The notes under the pieces were generated by a model. It was not told the DNA's origin. It saw nothing but the letters and a program-made list of their open reading frames with translations, and did not search any database. Below are positions 25,925-34,328 of a stretch of 64,000 nt of DNA, one piece after another. Numbering within the stretch: position 1 is the first letter of the stretch; the number at the start of each line of letters is the position of its first letter. The DNA is from Pyrinomonadaceae bacterium (lineage in GTDB: Bacteria; Acidobacteriota; Blastocatellia; Pyrinomonadales; Pyrinomonadaceae): positions 1 through 64,000 of the forward strand of contig JAIBCC010000019.1 in the NCBI GenBank assembly GCA_019694395.1, in the 5' to 3' direction. The position numbers were made by a program, and so were the translations under genes.

Positions 25925-26536
25925 ATGGAAAATTATATCGAAAAAGCATTAACTTATAGTGAATACCTAAAATTAATTGATGATTTATTAGTTGAAGGAA
26001 AAACCACCGGCACCGATCAATCCGAAAGCCGTGCCTATTTTGGAAAACTTAACCGTCATCGGATGAAGCGTTTGGAAAAAACGGTTGTTATCAATGATGA
26101 GTTAAAAGAGAAAGTGAAAAATATAAAACGTCCATTGATTTGGCTGATAATTACCGAAGGTTGGTGCGGTGACGGAGCGCAAAATATTCCAGCCATCGAA
26201 AAAATTGCGGCGGAAAATCCTTTAATTCAAACACGTTATCTTTTGCGCGATGAAAATCTTGATTTGATGGATCAATACTTAACCAATGGCGGTCGGGCAA
26301 TTCCGGTTTTAATTTGTATTGACGGAGAAACTTTTGAGCCGTTGGGCAGATGGGGATCGCGCCCAACCGAAATTCAAGAATATTTTTTTGAATTAAAAGA
26401 ATTGGGAATTGAAAAAACAGAACGGGATGAATTGATACAAAGACGTTACAATTCTGATAAAGAACAGGCGATTCAAAAAGATTTCTGGAAACTTTTAGAC
26501 GGTTGCGGTAACAAAACTTTGACCGCTAAAGCCTAA
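25925..26536 (+). CDS. Thioredoxin-like protein with a single active-site cysteine
   Basis: A 203-residue protein whose middle has a thioredoxin fold: PLIWLIITEGWCGDGAQNIPAIEKIAAENP, then DENLDLMDQYLTNGGRAIPVLICID with the cis-Pro. The CXXC site is C81-G-D-G, so only the nucleophilic Cys is kept; monothiol thioredoxin-like proteins of this type are common in Bacteroidota and relatives. N- and C-terminal helical extensions add about 60 and 50 residues. It lies in the redox run between DoxX and the dioxygenase-like gene. Confidence 0.82.
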   Translation: MENYIEKALTYSEYLKLIDDLLVEGKTTGTDQSESRAYFGKLNRHRMKRLEKTVVINDELKEKVKNIKRPLIWLIITEGWCGDGAQNIPAIEKIAAENPLIQTRYLLRDENLDLMDQYLTNGGRAIPVLICIDGETFEPLGRWGSRPTEIQEYFFELKELGIEKTERDELIQRRYNSDKEQAIQKDFWKLLDGCGNKTLTAKA

Positions 26537-26549
26537 CAAACTCGAGCAA

Positions 26550-27302
26550 ATGCAAAATCTACTCTTTGTTGGTCACGGCAATCCAATGTATGCCATTGAG
26601 GAAAATAGTTTTACTCAAACCTGGCAGGAATTAGGAAAAACTTTGCCGAAACCAAAAGCGATTGTTGTTATTTCAGCCCATTGGGAAACGGTCGGAACTT
26701 TTGTGACGGCAATGGAAAATCCGCGCACCATTCACGATTTTTACGGTTTTCCGCAAGCACTTTTTGATGTTCAATATAATGCCTCGGGAAGTCCCGAATT
26801 AGCAAAAGAGATTTCGGGGCAAACCGAAATTCAATTAGACCAAAATTGGGGTTTGGATCACGGAACATGGTCAGTTTTAAAACATATTTATCCAAAAGCG
26901 GATATTCCTGTTTTGCAAATTAGTTTGGATAGAACAAAAACTCCGGCTGAACATTTTGAATTTGCCAAAACAATTAGATATTTACGAAAAGAAAATGTTT
27001 TAATAATTGGCAGCGGAAATATTGTTCATAATTTGAGAATGATAAATTTTCGTAACAATTTTGGCGATGATTGGGCAAATTCCGCCAACGAAACATTGAA
27101 AAGATTAGTTGTAAATGCTGAATACGAACAGCTTATCAATTATCAAAAATTAGGAAGTGAAGCGCAGCTTGCAATTCCAACACCTGAACATTTTTTGCCG
27201 TTGCTTTATATTTTAGCGTTGAAAAATGATGACGAAAAAATTGAAATCTTTAATGATGTAGTTGAACTTGGCTCAATTTCAATGACATCCTTCAAAGTGT
27301 AA
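26550..27302 (+). CDS. Extradiol ring-cleavage dioxygenase-like protein (DODA/YgiD type)
   Basis: Class III extradiol dioxygenase relative of 250 residues. Metal-site residues lie in FVGHGNPM (His8), ISAHWET and LDHGTWSVLKHIYP, with GSGNIVHNLR and AIPTPEHFLPLLY closing the site. It resembles 4,5-DOPA dioxygenase/YgiD, whose physiological role in bacteria is uncertain. It starts 13 bases after the thioredoxin-like gene and is probably co-transcribed. Confidence 0.9.
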   Translation: MQNLLFVGHGNPMYAIEENSFTQTWQELGKTLPKPKAIVVISAHWETVGTFVTAMENPRTIHDFYGFPQALFDVQYNASGSPELAKEISGQTEIQLDQNWGLDHGTWSVLKHIYPKADIPVLQISLDRTKTPAEHFEFAKTIRYLRKENVLIIGSGNIVHNLRMINFRNNFGDDWANSANETLKRLVVNAEYEQLINYQKLGSEAQLAIPTPEHFLPLLYILALKNDDEKIEIFNDVVELGSISMTSFKV

Positions 27303-27382
27303 AAGTGAAAATGTGATAAAAATAGTTAAATTTGCGTTTAATCATTTTTTACTTTTACACTTTTTACTTTTAACCTTTTTAT
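27303..27382. repeat. Imperfect inverted repeat of AAAAGTG-like units
   Basis: This 80-base gap is low in G+C. The left side carries AAAAGTGAAAATGTGATAAA and the right side carries TTTTTACTTTTACACTTTTT then ACTTTTAACC, which read as inverted copies of an AAAAGT(G/A) unit. Together they could fold into a long A-U rich hairpin. No promoter can be picked out with confidence. Confidence 0.5.
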
Positions 27383-28387
27383 ATGAAAGTCTACGAAATA
27401 CAACAATTTGGAATAGAAGAATTGGCTTTGGTGGACAAAGAAATTCCAATTCCGCAACCACATCAGGTTTTAGTCAAATTTCATGCTGCATCCCTAAATT
27501 ATCGAGATATGATGATGGTCAAAGGTTCTTATAATCCGCGTTTGAAAACGCCCCTTGTTCCTTTTTCTGATGGTGCAGGCGAGGTTGTAGCGGTGGGCGA
27601 TTTAGTTACCCGAGTGAAAATTGGGGATAGAGTTTGTCCGATTTTTATGCAGGGTTGGATTAACGGCGAAGTAGAGTTTAAAAAAGCAAGAACGGCGCTC
27701 GGTGGTGATTTGGATGGTTGTTTACGCGAATTCGGAATTTTCGATGAAAATGGATTAGTGCTTATCCCGCAACATTTAACCTTCGAGGAAGGCTCAACTT
27801 TACCTTGTGCTGCTGTAACTGCCTGGAATGCTTTGGCAGTTTCGGGCAAAGTTAAAAAGGGTGATTGGGTTTTGCTTCAGGGCACTGGCGGTGTTTCGAT
27901 CTTTGCCTTGCAATTTGCCAAAATTTTTGGCGCAAAAACTATTATTACCTCCGGTTCCGATGAAAAACTTGAGCGGGCAAAAGAACTTGGAGCGGATTAT
28001 TTGATAAATTATAAAAACGAACCGGATTGGGACAAGAAGGTTTTGGATATTACCGAAAAACGCGGGGTTGATCATATTATCGAAGTTGGCGGAGCAGGAA
28101 CACTCCAAAAATCTTTGAATTCGGTCAAAATGGGTGGTCATATTGCAGTAATTGGGGTGGTAGCCGGTAAGGGTGATTTTAATCACCTACAAATTTTTAT
28201 GAAATCAATTAAGGTTCATGGAATCTTTGTCGGGTCGCGTGAAATGTTTGAAGAAATGAACAAATCTATTTCCGAAAACAATCTGAAACCTGTAATTGAT
28301 AAGGTTTTTGAATTTTCCGATGCGCGGGACGCATTGAAAATGATGGAAACTGCGTCGCATTTTGGTAAAATTGTGGTGAAAATATAA
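27383..28387 (+). CDS. Medium-chain dehydrogenase, zinc-free alcohol dehydrogenase/quinone reductase type
   Basis: MDR-family NAD(P)-dependent oxidoreductase of 334 residues. A GroES-like domain (about 1-140) with SLNYRDMMMVKG and VPFSDGAGEVVAVGD leads into a Rossmann domain with GTGGVSIFALQFAKIFGAKTIITSGSDEKLERAKELGADYLINYK. The structural-zinc cysteine cluster is absent. Similar proteins reduce quinones or enals. It is followed after 19 bases by osmC on the same strand. Confidence 0.9.
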   Translation: MKVYEIQQFGIEELALVDKEIPIPQPHQVLVKFHAASLNYRDMMMVKGSYNPRLKTPLVPFSDGAGEVVAVGDLVTRVKIGDRVCPIFMQGWINGEVEFKKARTALGGDLDGCLREFGIFDENGLVLIPQHLTFEEGSTLPCAAVTAWNALAVSGKVKKGDWVLLQGTGGVSIFALQFAKIFGAKTIITSGSDEKLERAKELGADYLINYKNEPDWDKKVLDITEKRGVDHIIEVGGAGTLQKSLNSVKMGGHIAVIGVVAGKGDFNHLQIFMKSIKVHGIFVGSREMFEEMNKSISENNLKPVIDKVFEFSDARDALKMMETASHFGKIVVKI

Positions 28388-28406
28388 AAAATAGAGGAGA
28401 AAACAA

Positions 28407-28841
28407 ATGGCAATAAGAAGAAAATCAGAAGCAGTCTGGGAAGGAAGTGTAGTTGAGGGAAAAGGAAGTGTTAAACTCGGAAGTGGTGCATTCGAAGGGG
28501 GTTATTCGTTCAATTCACGTTTTGGTGACGATAATAAAATCACTAATCCCGAGGAATTAATTGCAGCCGCACATGCCGGATGTTTTTCAATGGCGTTGAG
28601 TGCAACTTTAGGAAGAGCAGGATTTACGCCAACTAAAATTGAAACAACTGCAACCGTAAAATTAGAAAAGCAGGGCGAAGCCTTTGTAATTCCGAATATT
28701 GATTTGGAAACCGAAGCGGAAATTCCAAATATTTCGGACGAAGAGTTCCAAAATTTGGCAAAAAGTGCAAAAGAAAATTGTCCAGTTTCCAAAGTTTTAG
28801 CTGGAGCGGAAATTAGTTTGAAAGCCACTTTAAAAGGCTAA
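28407..28841 (+). CDS. OsmC-family peroxiredoxin-like protein
   Basis: Organic hydroperoxide reductase relative of 144 residues. PEELIAAAHAGCFSMALSATL carries the peroxidatic Cys and AKENCPVSKVLAGAEISL the resolving Cys, exactly the OsmC pattern. A strong GAGGAGAAAA ribosome site precedes the ATG. Two intact cysteines suggest an active thiol peroxidase. A terminator follows, closing this stretch of the redox run. Confidence 0.93.
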   Translation: MAIRRKSEAVWEGSVVEGKGSVKLGSGAFEGGYSFNSRFGDDNKITNPEELIAAAHAGCFSMALSATLGRAGFTPTKIETTATVKLEKQGEAFVIPNIDLETEAEIPNISDEEFQNLAKSAKENCPVSKVLAGAEISLKATLKG

Positions 28842-28891
28842 TTGTTGAAATCCAACAAGATTTATCGTAAACTAAATCTAGTCAAACGAAA

Positions 28892-28928
28892 GCCGTTCAC
28901 GTTTAAAAACGTGGGCGGTTTTTTCTTT
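28892..28928 (+). terminator. Rho-independent terminator after osmC
   Basis: GCCGTTCACGTTT pairs with ACGTGGGCGGTTT around a short AAAA loop, followed by TTTTTTCTTTT (28892-28928). The stem is strong and G+C rich for this region, and it ends the transcription unit that begins at the Rrf2 promoter or later. Confidence 0.85.
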
Positions 28929-28950
28929 TGCCAAAAATGGAGAATAAATT

Positions 28951-29340
28951 ATGACTGAACAGAACTTTTACGAACAATTTGAAAACGCGACCTTGGATGT
29001 CAACATTTTTGACCATTCAAATCACGTCAAAATGGCTTGGATTTATTTGAAAAAATTCGAATTACCCGAAGCAATGATAAATTTTTCCAAAGCCTTAAAA
29101 AACTTTGCCGCTGCTAACGGGGCAAGCGGACTTTATCACGAAACAATTACATTTGCCTATTTGATTTTGATTAACCAACGTCTGCAACTTAATGAAAATA
29201 AAGTGGATTGGGACAACTTTATTAAAGCCAATCCCGATCTTTTTGATTGGAAAAATAACATTTTGAAAAAGTTTTATCGTGAAGAAACCATTAAATCGCC
29301 GTTTGCCAAAAAAGTTTTCGTCTTTCCCGACAAGATTTAG
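28951..29340 (+). CDS. Conserved-looking hypothetical protein
   Basis: A 129-residue soluble protein rich in helices (HVKMAWIYLKKFELPEAMINFSKALKNFAAANGASGLYHETITFAYLILINQRL). HSNHVKMAW and YHETIT carry histidines and a Glu that could bind a metal, and FVFPDK ends the protein. I do not recognise a named family. A GGAG site lies 11 bases upstream. It comes directly after a terminator, so it probably starts a new unit that continues into the DUF3303-like gene. Confidence 0.75.
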   Translation: MTEQNFYEQFENATLDVNIFDHSNHVKMAWIYLKKFELPEAMINFSKALKNFAAANGASGLYHETITFAYLILINQRLQLNENKVDWDNFIKANPDLFDWKNNILKKFYREETIKSPFAKKVFVFPDKI

Positions 29341-29365
29341 CGAAGGAAATTTGTATAATGAAAAT

Positions 29366-29620
29366 ATGCTTTATATGGTCATCGAAACCTTCAAAGATAA
29401 GGACGAAATTTATCGCCGTTTCCGGGAAAAAGGTCGAATGATGCCGGACGGTTTGAACTATCTTTCAAGCTGGATTGATACAGATTTTAAGCGTTGTTTT
29501 CAGTTAATGGAAACCGAAAACTTTGAACTTTTTGAGCAATGGACGGCAAACTGGAGTGATTTGACCGATTTTGACATTATACCTGTGATGACCTCACAAG
29601 AGGCTTCAGAAAAAATATGA
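29366..29620 (+). CDS. DUF3303-like small protein
   Basis: An 84-residue protein: MLYMVIETFKDKDEIYRRFREKGRMMPDGLNYLSSWID, FQLMETENFELFEQWTANWSDLTDFDIIPV. This is the usual pattern of DUF3303, a ferredoxin-like alpha/beta fold of unknown function. I start at ATG 29366; a longer frame would overlap the previous gene by 60 bases. Its stop overlaps the ATG of the methyltransferase gene, indicating coupled translation. Confidence 0.8.
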   Translation: MLYMVIETFKDKDEIYRRFREKGRMMPDGLNYLSSWIDTDFKRCFQLMETENFELFEQWTANWSDLTDFDIIPVMTSQEASEKI

Positions 29621-30264
29621 TTGAGACAAACATTCAAGATTACGCAAATCGTCATACTTCGCCGCAAAGCGAACTTTTGGATGAACTTTTGCAAAAAACT
29701 TACAGCGAAAGGGCTGATAAAAATATGCTTTCCGGCTTTTATCAAGGTCGAGTTTTATCAATGATTTCGCATTTGGTTAAGCCGCGCCGGATTTTGGAAA
29801 TCGGGACTTATGTTGGATTTTCCGCACTTTGTTTAGCCGAAGGTTTGACCGAAGACGGGAAAATAATCACGCTTGATGTTCAGCCCGAAACCAACGCAAC
29901 TGCCAGAAGTTTTTTCGCCCATTCTGCTTTTGCCGATAAAATTGAGGCGCGTTTGGGATTTGCGACTGAAGTTATTCCGACTTTGGACGAAACCTTTGAT
30001 CTGGTTTTTATTGATGCCGATAAACCTAATTATGCCAACTACTTCGATTTAGTAATTACAAAATTAAGAATCGGCGGATTGATAATTGCAGACAATGTTT
30101 TGTGGAGCGGTCACGTTTTGGAGGTCGAAAAAGGGGCTGAGACTGATGAAAGCTGTGTGGCACTGCACGAATTTAACCAAAAAATTCTGGCAGATGAAAG
30201 AGTTAGCAATGTTTTATTAACAATACGTGACGGTTTGATGGTTATTAGAAAGGAGAAAGATTGA
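29617..30264 (+). CDS. SAM-dependent O-methyltransferase (caffeoyl-CoA OMT-like)
   Basis: Class I methyltransferase of 215 residues. ILEIGTYVGFSALCLAEGL is motif I, ITLDVQPE the acidic ribose-binding loop, DLVFIDADKPNYANYFDLV a divalent-metal site, and GGLIIADNVLWSGHV with RDGLMVIRK complete the CCoAOMT-like pattern. Small catechol-type acceptors are likely. It overlaps both neighbours (4 bases with the DUF3303 gene and 1 base with the DUF1801 gene). Confidence 0.92.
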   Translation: MIETNIQDYANRHTSPQSELLDELLQKTYSERADKNMLSGFYQGRVLSMISHLVKPRRILEIGTYVGFSALCLAEGLTEDGKIITLDVQPETNATARSFFAHSAFADKIEARLGFATEVIPTLDETFDLVFIDADKPNYANYFDLVITKLRIGGLIIADNVLWSGHVLEVEKGAETDESCVALHEFNQKILADERVSNVLLTIRDGLMVIRKEKD

Positions 30265-30674
30265 TGGCAAAAGCGGAAATAAAAACTAAATTAAATGATG
30301 CAAGCGTTGATGATTTTATTGATTCGATAGACGAAGAAACTAAACGTGATGATTCGCGCAAAATCATAAAATTAATGCAAAAAGCAACGGGTGATGAGCC
30401 GAAAATGTGGGGCACAAATATAATCGGTTTTGGTTTACGAAAGGTGAAATATGCCTCTGGGCGCGAGCTTGATTGGATGAAAATCGGTTTTTCGCCGCGA
30501 AAGCAAAATTTAACGCTTTATTTGAACCTAGGAAGCGGTTGGAATGAAAATCTTTTATCTGAATTAGGCAAACATAAAACCGGGATGGGTTGTTTGTATA
30601 TTAAACAGTTGAAAAATATTAATTTAGAAGTTTTAGAGAAGTTAATTCAAGATTCGGCGGATTACGCAAAATAG
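30264..30674 (+). CDS. DUF1801-domain protein
   Basis: A 136-residue protein with the DUF1801 (YdhG-like) pattern: SVDDFIDSIDEETKRDDSRKIIKLM, MWGTNIIGFGLRKVKY, LTLYLNLGSGWNENLLSELGKHKTGMGCLYIKQL. Its structure is related to a small beta-sandwich with unknown ligand. The ATG overlaps the methyltransferase TGA by one base and has AAGGAG upstream; the TTG one codon earlier is less likely. Glutathione peroxidase follows nine bases later. Confidence 0.88.
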   Translation: MAKAEIKTKLNDASVDDFIDSIDEETKRDDSRKIIKLMQKATGDEPKMWGTNIIGFGLRKVKYASGRELDWMKIGFSPRKQNLTLYLNLGSGWNENLLSELGKHKTGMGCLYIKQLKNINLEVLEKLIQDSADYAK

Positions 30675-30683
30675 GAGAAAAAA

Positions 30684-31223
30684 ATGTCAATTTATGAAAT
30701 TCCCGTCAAAACGATTGACGGAAAAGATACAAATTTGGGCGAATACAAAGGCAAAACTTTATTGATCGTCAATGTTGCCAGCAAATGCGGCTTGACTCCC
30801 CAATACGAAGGTTTACAAAAACTTTACAGCGAATACAAAGACAAAGGTTTTGAAATTCTGGGCTTTCCTGCCAACAATTATCTGGGACAAGAGCCCGGCA
30901 CGGAAGAAGAAATCAAAGATTTTTGCTCGACCAATTACAACGTCACCTTTCCGATGTTTTCTAAACTTTCGACTAAAGGTGACGACCAACACGAACTTTA
31001 TAAATATTTGACCGACACTAAGCCCGAAACAGATGTCAACGACGGCGGTTTGGAAGAAAAATTGGCAGGATTTGGTTCGGTTCGTTCAACGCCAAGCGAA
31101 GTTTTATGGAATTTTGAAAAGTTTTTGGTCAGCAAAGACGGGGAAATTACCGCCCGTTTCGCACCGGATGTTAAGCCGGACGATTCGCGTTTAATTGAAA
31201 AATTGGAAGCAGAATTAGTTTAA
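30684..31223 (+). CDS. Glutathione peroxidase family protein
   Basis: Thiol peroxidase of 179 residues. NVASKCGLTPQYEGLQKLY carries the peroxidatic Cys (Cys rather than Sec), GFPANNYLGQEPGTEEEI the Gln site, and LWNFEKFLVSKDGEI the Trp-Asn of the catalytic tetrad. The normal FPCNQFG box is changed to FPANNYLG, so the resolving Cys of that loop is lost. A GGAGAAAAAA site precedes ATG. It adds a peroxide-removal step to the redox run. Confidence 0.92.
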   Translation: MSIYEIPVKTIDGKDTNLGEYKGKTLLIVNVASKCGLTPQYEGLQKLYSEYKDKGFEILGFPANNYLGQEPGTEEEIKDFCSTNYNVTFPMFSKLSTKGDDQHELYKYLTDTKPETDVNDGGLEEKLAGFGSVRSTPSEVLWNFEKFLVSKDGEITARFAPDVKPDDSRLIEKLEAELV

Positions 31224-31231
31224 AAAATAAT

Positions 31232-31304
31232 CCACGAAGTAACACAAAGAACACACGAAGGTATCAAATAATTTTCCTCGTGTAATATTCGTGAAACTTC
31301 GTGG
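31232..31304. repeat. Imperfect inverted repeat of CACGAAG-like units
   Basis: CCACGAAGT (31232-31240) matches ACTTCGTGG (31296-31304) perfectly in inverted order; within it ACACGAAGG and TTCCTCGTGT pair again. The 73-base unit fills the gap between the peroxidase and aldo/keto reductase genes and could fold to a long hairpin. The downstream gene has no clear Shine-Dalgarno. Confidence 0.75.
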
Positions 31305-31315
31305 GTAATTGATTT

Positions 31316-32209
31316 ATGGAAAAAAGAAAACTTGGCAAAACAGATTTGGAAGTTTCCGTGCTTGGCTTTGGCGGCGCGGAAATCGGCTGGAGCAATCAAG
31401 AGAAAGAAATAGTTGAACAATTATTAAATTCTGCACTTGATGCCGGCTTGAACCTGATTGACACAGCGGCGGCTTATAAAACTTCGGAAAAATTGATCGG
31501 AAATGCCGTAAGTTATAGAAGAAAAGAGTTTTATCTGATTTCAAAATGCGGTGCGCTTGATGCCTTTACGCGGGAAGATTGGTCAAAAAAAGGAATTTTG
31601 GAAACAATCGAACAAAGTTTGCGAAATTTGAAAACCGACCATCTGGATATTGCCCAGCTTCACAGTTGTTCAGCGGAAATTTTGCGGCAGGGCGATTGTA
31701 TTGAAGGACTTTTGCGGGCACAAGAAAAAGGCTACACCCGCTATATCGGTTATTCGGGCGATAATGAGGATGCAAAATATGCCATCGAACTTGGAGTTTT
31801 TGACACACTGCAAATTTCCGTTAACATTGCCGACCAGATGCCGATTGAAAACATTAAACTGGCTAAAGACAACGGTTTAGGCGTGATTGCGAAACGCCCG
31901 ATTGCAAATGCGGTTTGGCGAAATTCGGAAAAACCGGCTGACGCATATCATCTTCCGTATTGGGAACGCATCCAAAAATTGCAGTTTCCTTTTCTGAAAA
32001 AATCTCTGGAAGAATCCATTTCAATAGCTTTGCGCTGGACGCTTTCCATTGACGGAGTGACAACCGCGATTGTCGGCACAACCCAACCGAATCGCTGGCA
32101 ACAAAACGCAAAAAATATTGCCGAAGGAAAACTTTCAAACGAAGAATTTAATTCCATCCGCGAACGTTGGGATGAAATTGCGGACGAAACCTGGGTTGGT
32201 AAAACATAA
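31316..32209 (+). CDS. Aldo/keto reductase
   Basis: NADPH-dependent carbonyl reductase of 297 residues with a TIM barrel. RKLGKTDLEVSVLGFGGAEIGW starts the barrel, NLIDTAAAYKTSEKLIGNAV has the catalytic Asp and Tyr, FYLISKCGA the Lys, and QLHS replaces the usual His site region. TTAIVGTTQPNRWQQNA is the nucleotide-binding end. Physiological carbonyl substrate unknown. Confidence 0.9.
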   Translation: MEKRKLGKTDLEVSVLGFGGAEIGWSNQEKEIVEQLLNSALDAGLNLIDTAAAYKTSEKLIGNAVSYRRKEFYLISKCGALDAFTREDWSKKGILETIEQSLRNLKTDHLDIAQLHSCSAEILRQGDCIEGLLRAQEKGYTRYIGYSGDNEDAKYAIELGVFDTLQISVNIADQMPIENIKLAKDNGLGVIAKRPIANAVWRNSEKPADAYHLPYWERIQKLQFPFLKKSLEESISIALRWTLSIDGVTTAIVGTTQPNRWQQNAKNIAEGKLSNEEFNSIRERWDEIADETWVGKT

Positions 32210-32230
32210 CAAATTTAGGAGTTTCTAAAG

Positions 32231-33220
32231 ATGGGAAGTCTAAATAAAGTTCCAAGTTTGGTTCAAATATTAACTGCCGAAATTCTTTGTGTTTTATGCT
32301 TATCATCCTTTGTTTGCGGAGTTCTGAATACAATTCGTCCGGGAACTTTCGGCGAAGAGATGAATTTGCGCGGAATCGGAAATTGGGTTTTCTATCTACT
32401 CGGTTTTGCCTTATTTGCCTGGCTTTTGAAAGAAACTTTTCGTCCAAAATTAAAAAGGGATAGTTGGATAAATCCTAAAACCGGATCAAGTTCAGGTGGT
32501 GAATATTCATTTTGCAGCACACATCCGTCATACGCTTTGGCTGATTCAATTGTAGTTTTCTTTGCCGCTTTTTTTGTGTGGGCTGGTTGGACGGCTCAAT
32601 TTAATGTCAAAACTTTTGGAATAATGCTGGCGATTGCTCTGTATTTTCCGGTTAGCCGTTTGTTTGCCTGGTATATTTTAGGCTTACGGTTGACAGGTGC
32701 TGAAGTCAAAAAGGCTTGGCAACCTGTTTTATATTTAGTTATTCCATTTTATGTTGTTTTTGGGCTAATTGGGGCGATGGTTTTAAAAACTGAAATCCAA
32801 ACGCGCCGTGAAATTGCCGAGGCTCCCGTTATTGACGAAACCTTTAATCAGGAAACTTTTAACAAACTGCTTGATAATTCACAAAAAGAAAAAATAACTA
32901 ATTTGGTGCGGCTAAAAGCAAAACAAATAAGTGATCCGGTGCTTTGTCAAAATAGCGAAAAGCGTGATTTTATCAGCGTTTTAGCTGATTTAGGAAATGG
33001 TGGTGATGTTTTGGTGGTAGGGGGCGACTACGCCAATTTAGGTTTCAAGGAAATTAAGGAAAAGGCGGAAAATAATAAAGGAAAAATTATTGAATTGTTG
33101 GGGAAATTAAAGCCGTTGCCCGCCAAAAGTGAGATGAAAACCTGGTTTCCGTATTGTGGTTTAGATCAATTGCCGCCCCCGAAAACAATTCGTTGGATAT
33201 TTGAATATTACCAACCCTAA
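32231..33220 (+). CDS. Membrane protein of unknown function
   Basis: A 329-residue protein with about five hydrophobic helices in the first 200 residues (LVQILTAEILCVLCLSSFVCGVL, GNWVFYLLGFALFAWLLK, ALADSIVVFFAAFFVWAGW, IMLAIALYFPVSRLFAWYILGL, PVLYLVIPFYVVFGLIGAMVL) and a soluble C-terminal domain of about 130 residues with PVLCQNSEKRDFISVLADLGNGGD and a Pro-rich end. I know no family for it. A TTTAGGAGTT site lies before the ATG. It is framed by reductases, so a role in envelope redox is possible but unsupported. Confidence 0.7.
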   Translation: MGSLNKVPSLVQILTAEILCVLCLSSFVCGVLNTIRPGTFGEEMNLRGIGNWVFYLLGFALFAWLLKETFRPKLKRDSWINPKTGSSSGGEYSFCSTHPSYALADSIVVFFAAFFVWAGWTAQFNVKTFGIMLAIALYFPVSRLFAWYILGLRLTGAEVKKAWQPVLYLVIPFYVVFGLIGAMVLKTEIQTRREIAEAPVIDETFNQETFNKLLDNSQKEKITNLVRLKAKQISDPVLCQNSEKRDFISVLADLGNGGDVLVVGGDYANLGFKEIKEKAENNKGKIIELLGKLKPLPAKSEMKTWFPYCGLDQLPPPKTIRWIFEYYQP

Positions 33221-33243
33221 CAAAAATTATTTGAGGAGAAAAG

Positions 33244-34200
33244 ATGAAAGCAGTCAGAGTAAATGAACTTGGAGGAGCGGATAAATTGACGCTCGAAGAA
33301 ATCGAAAAACCGACTCCGCAAGCAGACGAGGTTTTAATTAAAGTTGCGGCGGCGGGCATCAACTACGCCGATACGATGATGAGGGCAGGAAATTATTTGA
33401 CCAAACCGCCTTTACCTTTCACGCTCGGCTATGAAGCGGCGGGAACGATTGAAAGTTTAGGTGAAAATGTTACGCATTTGAAAGTCGGACAAAGAGTTTT
33501 AGCTACTACGTCAAGCGGCGGTTACGCCGAATTTGCCACCGCCAAAGCCAATCAGGTCATTCCGATTCCCGATGAATTGGGTTTTGGTGAATCAACCGCG
33601 CTTTTGGTTCAAGGATTGACCGCTTTGGGTTTACTCAACGGAACAAAGGCGGGAGACTCAATTCTGGTTCATGCGGCGGCGGGCGGAGTGGGAACGTTGC
33701 TGGTTCAGCTTGCCAAATACAAAGGATTGAAAGTCATTGGAACTGCTTCGAGCGAGCAAAAATTGCAGAAAGTCATCGAATTAGGCGCAGATGTTGCCAT
33801 TAATTATACTGAGCCTGATTGGACCGAAGAAGTTTTGCAAGCTACTGACGGCAAAGGTGTCAATTGGATCATCGAAATGGTTGGCGGTGATATTGTCGGC
33901 AAAAATCTAAAGGTTTTAGCCAAACACGGAACGATGTGGATTTACGGTTCTGCCAGCAATCAGGATTTCAAAGTTTCGGTTCTCAGTCTGATGGCAAAAA
34001 ATCACACGATTCACGGCTATTGGCTGATGAACGAATCCATCGAAAATCGAATCGCTTTCACGAAAGAGCTTTTGGAACATATCAAAGCCGGACGTTTGAA
34101 AATCCAAGTCACAGAATTTTCTTTGGAAAAAGCTCGTGAGGCGCACGAGGCTATTGAGACCAGAAAAACTACCGGCAAAGTTGTTCTAACAGTAAATTAA
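33244..34200 (+). CDS. NADPH:quinone oxidoreductase, MDR family
   Basis: Zeta-crystallin-like quinone reductase of 318 residues. AAAGINYADTMMRAGNY, LGYEAAGTIESLGENV, and the cofactor motif AAAGGVGTLLVQLAKYKGLKVIGTASSEQKL are present; no zinc ligands. KTTGKVVLTVN is the standard C-terminus. A GAGGAGAAAAG ribosome site is upstream. It ends the local set before a 128-base gap holding a hairpin. Confidence 0.93.
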   Translation: MKAVRVNELGGADKLTLEEIEKPTPQADEVLIKVAAAGINYADTMMRAGNYLTKPPLPFTLGYEAAGTIESLGENVTHLKVGQRVLATTSSGGYAEFATAKANQVIPIPDELGFGESTALLVQGLTALGLLNGTKAGDSILVHAAAGGVGTLLVQLAKYKGLKVIGTASSEQKLQKVIELGADVAINYTEPDWTEEVLQATDGKGVNWIIEMVGGDIVGKNLKVLAKHGTMWIYGSASNQDFKVSVLSLMAKNHTIHGYWLMNESIENRIAFTKELLEHIKAGRLKIQVTEFSLEKAREAHEAIETRKTTGKVVLTVN

Positions 34201-34283
34201 TTTTAAGGTCGCTACCCAAATTTACAACTTAAAAAATATTTAAATTCGATTTTTTTTATCGGGGATACTTAAAAATTGACCTG

Positions 34284-34318
34284 CTTTCTCTTAAACTTCT
34301 GCGTTTAAAAGGGAGAGG
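34284..34318 (+). promoter_or_regulatory. Hairpin that may cover a ribosome binding site
   Basis: In the 128-base gap, TCTC-TTAAAC (34287-34296) can pair with GTTTAA (34302-34307) and GAGA (34313-34316) with a four-base bulge. The 3' arm contains the purine tract GGGAGAGG (34311-34318), 10 bases before the next ATG. A TTGACC lies at 34276. A structure that hides the ribosome site is possible. Confidence 0.4.
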
Positions 34319-34328
34319 TTAATTTTTT

